From Phocoena phocoena (Eukaryota > Chordata > Mammalia > Artiodactyla > Phocoenidae), in the NCBI RefSeq assembly GCF_963924675.1, contig NC_089230.1, positions 3,597,001 to 3,661,000 of the forward strand: a stretch of 64,000 bases of DNA. Direction: 5' to 3'. The position numbers and the translations under genes are program-made. This document shows, piece by piece, positions 54,605 through 64,000 of this stretch. The notes below the pieces were generated by a model, which saw only the letters and a program-made list of their open reading frames with translations, ran no database searches and was not told where the DNA came from. The stretch's first letter is position 1. Each line of letters opens with the position of its first letter.

Positions 54605-57600
54605 TGCATCCCGGCCTTTTCAAAAAACTTTTACTTTAGTTCTTACCATTTCTGTATTAAATTTGCCTCAGCCGCACGGAAGTGTCTGTGCTTCCAGCAA
54701 ACGCTCAGGGTCTCATGCCTCCTCTGTTCCTCCACTGGTCCTTCAGAATTCATGTCGCCACCAAGAAGAGCATCCCATGTGCTCCCATGGTCTTCACTTA
54801 CCTCATTCGTGGGGACCATGCTACTCTATTTTTTGTGTACCACTGAACAGCGAACGCCTTAAAAAAATGAACTTATGTTGTTTAGGACCTTGGATGTAGT
54901 AGGTACTAAGCTACTAATATCCTTAGCCAAAGTGAGACGCTACAGACTGAATATCTGCTCAATGAGACACACATTCCTCATTTTGTGGTGGGAAAGATAC
55001 AGCTATGGCAAGAAAGCAGTGCTCTAACAGTGAATCCGAATGCTGAGAATCCTTAGACCCATCATGTTTGAGAGTTAGGAGGGACCTTAAAGACCATCCA
55101 CCTTAAAGACCTTAAAGTGTGTCCCCGATGAGTCTCTCAGCATCAGGACCGTTTCAGCGTTGTTTATATTCTCTCGTACATATCTCACAGATCTCAGCTA
55201 CTTAAGCAGCTGAGCCTTTACAAACAGAGCCCACTCGTAAGCTTTCACAGATGTAAGAATTATATGCTCCTTACCTATTTTGGGACTTTAGAAACATTGC
55301 TGGGTATAAAATGCTTGTTATTTTATGCTTGATTGATACAACATGGGATCAACTGCCTTGAATTAATATAAACTTTAAACAGCGTAACCTGGAATATTAG
55401 TTATAATAAACTTATCAGTTGGTATATAAAGGCATCTTATTATTTTGTGAGGTTTTATTAGGTTGTTAACTAATGTGAAATTGGAGCTTTCAAAGCATTT
55501 TCAGCGTTTATCTGCTGTGCTTGGTTGCTGTATCTCCCTTATTGTCTTTTGTTTTGGTAGGAGCAAAGTGTTGATAAATATATACTATAGTCTCCTGAAA
55601 GGAAGGGGCCATTTATTGTTGTTTTATCACTTATTCCCTTTACTCTTGTAAAATGTTGAAAGAAGTAGTCCAGCTGTTCATTATAAAGGTTCACTGCTGA
55701 ACTTTTCCACCTAGTTTCCCTTTAATATCGAAAAGTAAAGTAAAAAAAGAAATAATGAATCTGAAATAGCCCGCAGAATATACAGATCCTTTAAAATGGG
55801 TCTTACTTTGTCTTAGGTCATGGACACTTTTGAGAATCTGATGAAAATATGTGTTTATGGATGCCACACTCAACGTACTATATACAGTTGTAGTGAGTTC
55901 ATTGTTCTGTGGTCCCCAAGAGAATTTATAGGACCCAGGCTAAGAAGTCCCTATTTTAGAGAGGTTAAAACATAAAATCCAACAGTATGTGAGAATATGT
56001 TATGTGCTGTAATTTAATAGTTTGTTGGTGATAGAGAGGATAAATCATATAAATATATATCACACGTGATTCCTCTTTGGACGACCTGCCAAGAGCAGAT
56101 GTGTGCATGAGTACCGGCCAAACACATCCAATGTGGAACATGTTTATGAGGGGGGAGCCCAGGTCACAGAGCATTAAGTGCTGAAGCAGAGGCCAGCTGT
56201 TTTACTTGAGTTATGATCAAAGCAAAGCAGCTTTCTTAGCACAAGTTAGAGTCAAGATTTCTTTCTTGTAACTTTGTACAAGTTTAGAGTTGAGGTTGAA
56301 AGGGGCTTGGAAGTTAATTACCTTCCCAGTGACTAAATCCCCGCCCCTTGTCCCCCATCAGTTACTAACCAGCCTGTGTTTTGAATGTTTCCACAAGCAG
56401 CATCCCATGCATGGTTCACCTGGTAATTCTGAACATTAAGGTGGTTCTTCCTTCTGTTGAGCTGAAGTCCTGTGCTTATCGTGTCCACCGCTTTGGCCCT
56501 ATTGTATTTATGAAGGCTGCTTCAAGGGAGATTACATTACTAAAAATTACTGAAATAACCAGTTTATAGAAGTACTGCACTTTTTCTCTAGTCAAATAAA
56601 AATGTTGTTAATGCTTCAGCAAATACTTCATTTCAATTAGATATCAAAGATTTATTTGAATTTTATAATTTGAAAGTGCAATCATGTGTTTGAAAGTGCT
56701 TTATAACCTTAGAGCGTTCTACAAACATGTCCTTAATATTATCATTGTCTGAAGAAGAACCAACTAGAACTAACTCCATGTATCATAGGATAATTTAAAT
56801 ATAAATATAATACCTTAAAAGTAAATAATACAGGAAGATTCTGATAACTGAAAATAAATGTGGCACATACAACCTTATTTCAGAGTAATAGGAAGCAGAC
56901 AATATCTTAGTGAGATGTCTGATTTTGTACAGAAATATACTTTAATAATTTCAAGTTTGTCATGTAATTTATCAGTAAATATATGTAGCTTAAGACAAGC
57001 AGAAACAATTAAAGATCAGTTTATAGTACAACTGTGTTGACTCATGAATCACTGAGAAATAATTGATGAACCCATAAATTGAATCTCTGCCTTTTTTTGT
57101 TTGAACAAAAATGACCCGTTTTAACCTCAACTACAAATAAAACAAAATCCTGAGGAAGAAATTATTGTAAAAAGTTTTAAAAAGATTCATATACAGAAGA
57201 ATAATTATGGGAAAACAGAATTCAAATGACCAGTGTTTGGTCTTGTTTAGGGTGACGATCTGCTGGGTCCATCTCCCATGAGGACAGAAGACAGGATGGC
57301 CTTACAGTTTTTGCACCTCAGGGATTTGTGCTTTATGTAAAAGCATTCTTGCCTGTAGGGAGAGTTTTTAATATGCCTAAATTTTATGTTCAGGTCCTGG
57401 GACATTTTCCTCTGTGATACAGAGAAAATAGTTTATTACTCATGAGGCTTGCGGAAGTGGACAAAGGTATAGATGACTTTTTAAGCCCATTAATTTCCAG
57501 TATAATGTGAAAATTACCGAAGTTCTTAATTAGTTTAAAAGGAAAAGTCTTTTACTTAAATATTTTACATATACCAGTCCTTTAATTCCTTACTAGAAAT

Positions 57601-57875
57601 ATCCCCAAACTAGGTGTATATTTAAATCACTGGGATTTTATGGTGGGAAATGTTACGTAGTTTAAATAGTTCATTTAAGTGGTAGCTTCATTGTTGTATC
57701 GTGAAGAGAAACCAAAACATTAATTTCATTAGTCATTTTAAACTATCCTTTTGTTCCCCCAAAACCTGTCCTGACCAAATGCCATGGACTGACTGTTGTT
57801 TCAAGTAACTAAAAATGTCATTAGATTGGAGCTTGTGCTTGTTATTGGTGGTGTTTATTTGTATTTTTTCCCTAG

Positions 57876-58049
<174 letters not shown>

Positions 58050-59694
58050 TAAAAATAATTTTTGAAAGTTTAGTAGCCCAGGAAGTGTTATTTGGAATAA
58101 ATTTATATTTAAAAACAAAAATGTAATTTGGCATAAATTTATATTTGAAGAAAGAAAATGTAAAAAGAATTTATGTGGTGTTTTTTTGTTTGTTTTATGT
58201 GCACTTTATATTTACTTTGGATATTTCGTTATTTGACAAGATTGCTGACAATGTATTGTGAAGGTCACTAAAATATGAATTAGAATTTAAACTGGTCACA
58301 TAGGAATGGGTACTTTTAAAGGGAAGTCATTTTCCAAGAGGCCTCTCCTTGAATTTGTCACAGTCCAGCGTTTGGTCATTGACCTCACAGACTCAAAACA
58401 AATGAAGATGGATTCATCAGAATCCAGATCTTATTAACCAAGCCAATGTGATTGATGTATAAAACCTGCATTCCATTTTATTGATCTGCAAACATACATT
58501 CTAGTTATAAGCATCAGAATATTGGCATTCAGCGTGGTCACAATCCTTCAGGAAGCCAAGTGGCAATCCAAAGTTGGTTGGAATGTGGGGTCAGAACAGA
58601 GAGAATGAGGTTCCTTAAATGTTCTAATGCACCAGGCTAAGGTAGTTTGATTCCTTTTTTTCTGAGAAGGTGTGACTTGCCCGCTGGATTCAGAAATGTG
58701 TCACGTGTTTTCATCTTGCACCTGTCCACCCATCTGTCCATTAGAGCTCAGTCCACTGGCTAAAACCCCTCTTGGCCTTGCCGGTGTGTAGGTGGTTACC
58801 ACCAGCTTTTCTTTGTAGGACTTTCCTTTTGCTGTTTCCATGTCTGACTAGGTCCATCTTAAGCGATGCCGTCTTTATCTTTAGATTTGGGAACACTTGT
58901 TTATTTGTTCATCCTAGTCTTGCTGAAGTTGAATCTATTCTTTTTTGCTCAGATGCTTTGTGTACCTCCTCTGTGATCCATTAAGGTACTGATCATAACA
59001 TTTCTTTCTAGAGAAATCTGCTTTCAGTTCTAAGAAGCAGTTCACTCAGGTACCCCAAACACAACACATTAGGTCTACAAATGACTAGAGACAGACACAT
59101 AATAAATAATGTTGACCTCTTCAAGAATATGGTCATCAGAGTTTTTACGGGGAACCTTCTTTGAGGAAAAAAATATACATCTTAATTTTACAGAGGGCAG
59201 TCTGCACACATTGCCAGCACCCTCCCAGGGTTGGCAGAAGGGTCAGTGTCATGCAGGACAACACACCCTCTTCTGCCTGCAGCCCAAGGGATGCGTGTGA
59301 TTTACAGTCTTCACGTCTGTAGAAACGGGAGTTTGTCTGCGGTTCTCTTTCTTATGGCAATGATAAGACTGGAGAAATATGCGCTGGGTTAAGGTATCCT
59401 TTGGCTTGCCGGAAACTATGTGTATACATTGTTTTTAAGTTATAAATAAGAGTCATGTAAGTAGTAACAAGTTTCTTGCATATGATTTTAGCAAAATGAT
59501 TACGATAATAGTATTCTTATAAAATAGAAAATTTTTAAATCTAATTGCAAGTAATATTATACTTGGTGCTTAATGCATATGTACATGTTAGTGGTGTATA
59601 CTGTATAGTTATGATGATTAAATAATTTTAAAGGTGTTGCATATTTGTTTTAAGAATTCAAAGAGTGCAGGTATATATACAAGAAAAACAATAA

Positions 59695-60150
59695 TAGAGT
59701 CGTCCGTGGGTGTTCGTTCCCGGAGCCCCTGCAGGTACCAGAATACGGGTATTACGTCCCTTGTATAAAATGGCCCTGGACGATGAATAGGGTCACTCTT
59801 CCGTCTGCACAGAGCGGATGAGAGACCCAGGGGTCCGCTGGGTCCTGTTCTGCAGAACCGATAGAACCATGCATTCTCCTCTGTTTATTCTAAGCTGTTT
59901 ATATGCACAAACATACATCTTTAAACAAAAACGTGATTACAGGCCTTCCTCGGTATCCACAGAGAATGTGTTCCAGGACACCACCCGCATAACAAAATCA
60001 GTGGATGTTCAAGTCCCTAAATCCCTTCGTCGGCCCTCAGCCCTCGTATCCGTGGGTTCCGCCTGTACAGATTCAAGCAACATAGTACAGGATCCGAGGT
60101 CGGTTGACTCTGCGGATGCAGGACCCACAGATGAGCAGGGCCGACGGTAT
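59695..60150. mobile_element. Cluster of Tigger-type MITE ends
   Basis: Three similar termini occur in a row: near 59697 (AGTCGTCCGTGGGTG), near 59941 (AGGCCTTCCTCGGTATCCAC) and near 60035 (CCTCGTATCCGTGGGTTCC). The last pairs with an inverted copy ending GGGCCGACGG at about 60147, giving a short palindromic MITE at 60029-60147. This looks like nested or rearranged copies of one family. The 129-aa open frame at 59818-60207 falls within it. Confidence 0.6.
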
Positions 60151-60229
60151 ACCAGATGCTTGCCTAGTTTTAAGAGTTATGTGACATCACGTAGTATGGA
60201 GGACTAGCTAAAGGCTCACTTAAACCTTC

Positions 60230-61030
60230 CTCCTATTGATAAGATGTTTCTAGAATTTTGCACCATAAATAATTCTGCAATAAACTCTCATAAAGTCATC
60301 TGCTGTCCTTTAAAAATATATATCACATTGCATACGGTGCTAGAAATGTAGATACATGTTAAATTTTCTAAAAGGACGGTAGAAATTCACACTTCTCCTC
60401 ACATAGGGTGAAAGCTGTTTCTCTTTAAGTATGCCATTCTCTGACAACTCCCTGCATTAAAGATCTTTTCATGTTTGTTGACTTTGTTCCTACTTCTGTT
60501 TGTTCACAACTTTTGTGTAATTTTTGTTGAATTCTTTACTTTTTTTATAAATCAGTTTGCATTCTATATTTTTGTTAAGGATGTTAACATTTTCTCTGTT
60601 ATATGTTACAAACATTTTCTTAGGTGCTTTTCAAAAGTTTTATTTAGATTTTATTTTAAATACAAAGAAATTTAATTTCATGAAGCCAAATCTTTCATTT
60701 GTTTTTATCAAATCTGGTTTCCTGTCTTGCTTATGAAGACCTCCCCTATCCTCAAAGTAATATAAATTGTACTTAAAATTTTCTTTGCATATTAATGCTT
60801 CTGGAGTTATACTTTTTATGAACATAACTTTATTTCTTCCTGATGGGTTGAATCAATACCATTTAATTAACAATCTATTTTCTTCCACTGAATTGAATTG
60901 AAGTTTCATATAAACTCAAATACTTCTTTGGACTCCTTAAGCCATGTAATTGTTAATTATCTAATCCTCGACTGTGATCATACTGTTTTGATTATTGTAA
61001 CTATGTTGAAATTTATCATACATACCTGGT
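60230..61030 (-). repeat. Old L1 fragment, antisense
   Basis: 'ttctgcaataaactctcata', then 'tcatgaagccaaatctttca' and 'aagacctcccctatcctcaa' follow reversed L1M wording. No frame survives. Confidence 0.55.
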
Positions 61031-61084
61031 AAAGTAATCTTAATCTCTCATTTACTTTCCGAAAATTTCATGGAAATTGTTACT

Positions 61085-63800
61085 TAGTAAATGCATTTTT
61101 TTATATTTTTATAAGAAAAATTTCAAACTTAAGAAAAGTGGAAATTATACTAAAATGTATACTCATACCCACATTCAAGAATTATTAACATTTTAACGTA
61201 TTTTTTGCCTTTATTTTTTGACTGTGCCACTTCCTTGTAGATTATAGACATCATGACCCTTTATTTCCTTCATAGTGAACACTTAAAAAAGAAAAAGGAT
61301 ATTTTATCGTGTTTGTTTTCCATTAAAAATATCCACATTGGGATTTTGATTGCAGTTATATCGCATTTATTTCTTCACTTGTAAATGAGAGTATATTGGC
61401 TTCTCATCCAAAAGCACTGGCATGACTTTTTAGTCTTGGATAACATTTTATATAGTTTATTTACACAGATCCTATCACTTTTTTAGTTAAATTGTACTGG
61501 TCATGTTATACATGTTATCAGTTGTGAATGTGTTTTTTCCAGTTTTTAATGGAAATACAATTTCCAGTATAAAAATAGTTATGAATTTTTATATATTTCT
61601 CAATTTTGCTTCATGTTTTTAGAAACTTTGTTATTAGGTGCTTATACATTTGTGTATTTGTTATGTCTTCTCTATGATTTATCCTCTTGTCACTATGAAA
61701 TTCTCTTTTTATTCTGGTAATACTTCTTGCCTTAAAGTTTTCTGTGTCTAATAGCCACACCAGCTTTCTTATGCTTACTTATTGGCAGGTCATATTCTTT
61801 TCCAATCCTTTACTGTTACCCTATCTGCATCCTTATATTTTAAATGTGTCTTGTAATCAGCAGTAGTTGAGACTTTCAGTGGCTGCTTCCTTTGGGACTG
61901 TCAGTTCGTTTGCCTTTAATGTAATTATACTTATGTTTGCCTCATTATCTTGTTTGTTTTCTCTTTAACCCTTTGTTCTTTGTCCTTCCTTTCCTGTCTT
62001 CATTGGAGTTAATGAAATGTTTCCTTTGTTGTTGTGTTCTGTATCTTCTATTGGCTTTTATTGTTACGCTTGTATGTTTTCAAGTGGTTGCTCTTGAGTT
62101 TACATGAATCTGCATTTTTCAGTCCACCTTGAATTAATATTACTCCATTTCTGTACAATGTAACAACCTTAAAAAGACAGAATCCAGTTATGCCCAGTTT
62201 TGTCTTTTATGCTATTGTTGTTAAATATTATACTGCTACATATGTTGTATACACCACCAAGGTTGCTAATACTTTAAATTAAATAGTTAATAGATTATTA
62301 AAGAATTTTTTAAAAAGAAAAAGATAATCTGTCATATTTTCTCATATATATACCATTTCCAATGCTTTGCATTCGTTTGTGTAGATCCAGATTTCCGTCT
62401 GGTAATTATTTTACCTCAGTCCAGACAGCAGATTCTTTCAGCCTTAGTTTATCGCCTTTATTTTGGCTTCACTTTTCCAAGATATTTTTGCTGGACTTAG
62501 GATTTTAAGTTGACAGGCTTTCTTTCAGCATTTTTCAAATGTTATTCGGTTGTCTTCTGACCTCCATCTTTTTCTTTTGTCCCTGATGAGAAGTCAGCAG
62601 TCATGCTTCTTGTTATTCTCCTATATGTAGCATGTCTTTTTATTTAAGATGTTCTCTGTATCCTTGGTTTTTCAGCACTTTGTTTATCATGTACCTCAGT
62701 GTCCTCCTTGTATTTGTCCTTCTTGAATTCCTCTGAGGTTTCTGGGTCTCTGGGCTGCTGATTGCAGGAAAACGTAGTAAAGTTTTAACCATTTTTCTTC
62801 AAATATTTTTTTCTGTCAACCCGTCATTTTTCTTCTGCAACTCTAATTACACATATGATAGATCACTTAATGCTATCTTACAGGTTATTAGGGCTCTGAA
62901 CTGTTTTTTCAGTCATTTTTCCTCCCTGGGCCTCCCTGGGTAATTTGGTATGATTCGCCTTTAATTTCAATGATCCTTTCTAATGTTCTCTCCAATCTGT
63001 TGTCCATTCCATCCAGTGATTTATTTTATATATTGTGTTTGTCAGTTCTGAGATTTATTGGGGGTTCATTTTTATAGCTTCTATGTCTCTTTTAAAATTC
63101 CTGTCTCTTCACCCATTGTATCCAAGTATATATTTTCCTGAGATTCTTTAGTATATCTATCAGTTACTTAACAATGCTTGTCTTCATTTCCACCAACTGA
63201 GTCCTCTGTGGGTCTTTTTTTTTGTTGACTTTTTTTTTTTCTGAGTCATGGAACACATTTTTCTTTTTCTTTAGATGTCTAGTAATTTTTTAATTTATAT
63301 GCTACGTTGTGGATAATATGTATTCTCTGTTATCTTTCTGGATCCTGTTATCCTTCTCTGAAGATAATTGACTTTTATTCTAGTGGCCAGTTAAATTTCT
63401 CATGGATTATCCTAAATTTATGGATATGTGCCTTAAGCATTTTTTGTGTGGTTCTGTTTCTGTTTTGGCCTTGGTCCTTAGATCCAGCCAAGGATTTGAG
63501 GGGAATATGAATGCATATTTGGGGACTATCGCCTTTGTGGCTCTCTCCTTTCCAGGATTTTTCTCCTCAAATTCCACGTGCTCTGACAGCCCAGATGCTA
63601 ACCTCTCCACCATACTGTGACTTTTGGGGGGCCTCTAAATGTCTCATACCCCAACTGAGCCATAATCTTAGCAGAAAAGCTAATAAATGTGGATTATGCC
63701 CAAAGGTTTTGAACTCCTTTCAGTTTCTGCCTGCTTTTAGGTACTCAATTGCCTTCAATGAGTTGTTCTTAAATTTTGTTCAGAATTTATTCCGTCATTA
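61085..63800 (-). repeat. Old L1, antisense, 3' end plus ORF2 remnants
   Basis: It starts with a reversed L1 3' end ('tttcaaacttaagaaaagtg', 'attgaagtt'-like and 'agacatcatgaccctttatt'). It continues into reversed ORF2-like sequence ('tctgtgtctaatagccacac', 'ccaatcctttactgttaccc', 'gatatttttgctggacttag', 'ctgatgagaagtcagcagtc'). The far end (63,300-63,800) is less certain. Confidence 0.6.
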
Positions 63801-64000
63801 CTAGAACTCTAAAAATGTGTTTTCTAGCAATTTTATTATGTTTTCTGTGTCAGTTGAAAATATTAATCTCTTGGATTTTCTAGGCATACTTTCACATCAT
63901 CTACAGTTAAATATCATTCGTTCCACTTTTCTGATATTGATACCTATTTTGCTTTCTCATCTGACTGTATAATTAGAACCTACAAAACAGTATTGGATTA

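Noticed and set aside
59818..60207. 129-aa open frame after exon 15 as an alternative terminal exon
   Set aside because: It lies mostly in MITE sequence, shows no similarity to the expected next PDE10A residues (DRVIGLMMTACDL), and no acceptor of suitable phase is evident.

Overview
The window is 64 kb of mammalian nuclear DNA, almost certainly from a cetacean. Seven copies of a roughly 200-bp tRNA-derived SINE of the cetacean CHR type (head around GGCTTCCCTGGTGGCGCAG, A-rich tail) lie in both orientations. Several have clean target-site duplications, so they are fairly young. An older CHR-1-like SINE and many eutherian repeats (L1, L2, MIR, MaLR LTRs, Tigger and hAT MITEs) fill out the picture.

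The only gene I can support is PDE10A (dual cAMP/cGMP phosphodiesterase 10A) on the + strand. Fifteen internal coding exons lie between 1732 and 58048. All have GT-AG borders and their phases join without a break into 1,760 nt of open frame. By human PDE10A2 numbering, recalled from memory, they cover about residues 66 to 652. The N-terminal exon(s) lie upstream, and the exons with the last metal ligand (Asp664), the purine-selective glutamine and the C-terminus lie downstream. Exons 1-5 carry the end of the N-terminal region and GAF-A. Exons 6-7 carry the linker helix. Exons 7-10 carry GAF-B, which in this family binds cAMP, and its NKFDE-type motif is visible in exon 10. Exon 11 and part of exon 12 form the connector. 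Exons 12-15 carry the first two thirds of the catalytic domain, with the HNxxH and HDLDH metal-site motifs.

Layout: 1-1731 is an upstream intron with a 374-bp GA-rich array. Exons 1-2 lie at 1.7-2.4 kb, followed by a 10.4-kb intron. Exons 3-7 lie at 12.8-19.5 kb. A 7.6-kb intron holds an antisense L1 with a nested SINE. Exons 8-10 lie at 27.1-31.3 kb. An 11.7-kb intron holds an intact solo LTR, four SINEs and L1 fragments. Exons 11-14 lie at 43.0-50.7 kb, with LTR-like sequence in intron 11 and a CpG-rich block in intron 13. A 7.2-kb intron leads to exon 15 at 57.9 kb. From 58 to 64 kb there is intron again, with MITEs and antisense L1.

I found no CRISPR array, operon, rRNA, functional tRNA gene or independent second gene, and no convincing new biological system. 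The points worth a second look concern splicing and structure: a 22-T acceptor tract on a skippable 51-nt exon, a decoy acceptor in intron 12, a long imperfect palindrome after exon 8, an orphan CpG-rich block, an 84-bp tandem duplication, and inverted SINE pairs around exon groups.
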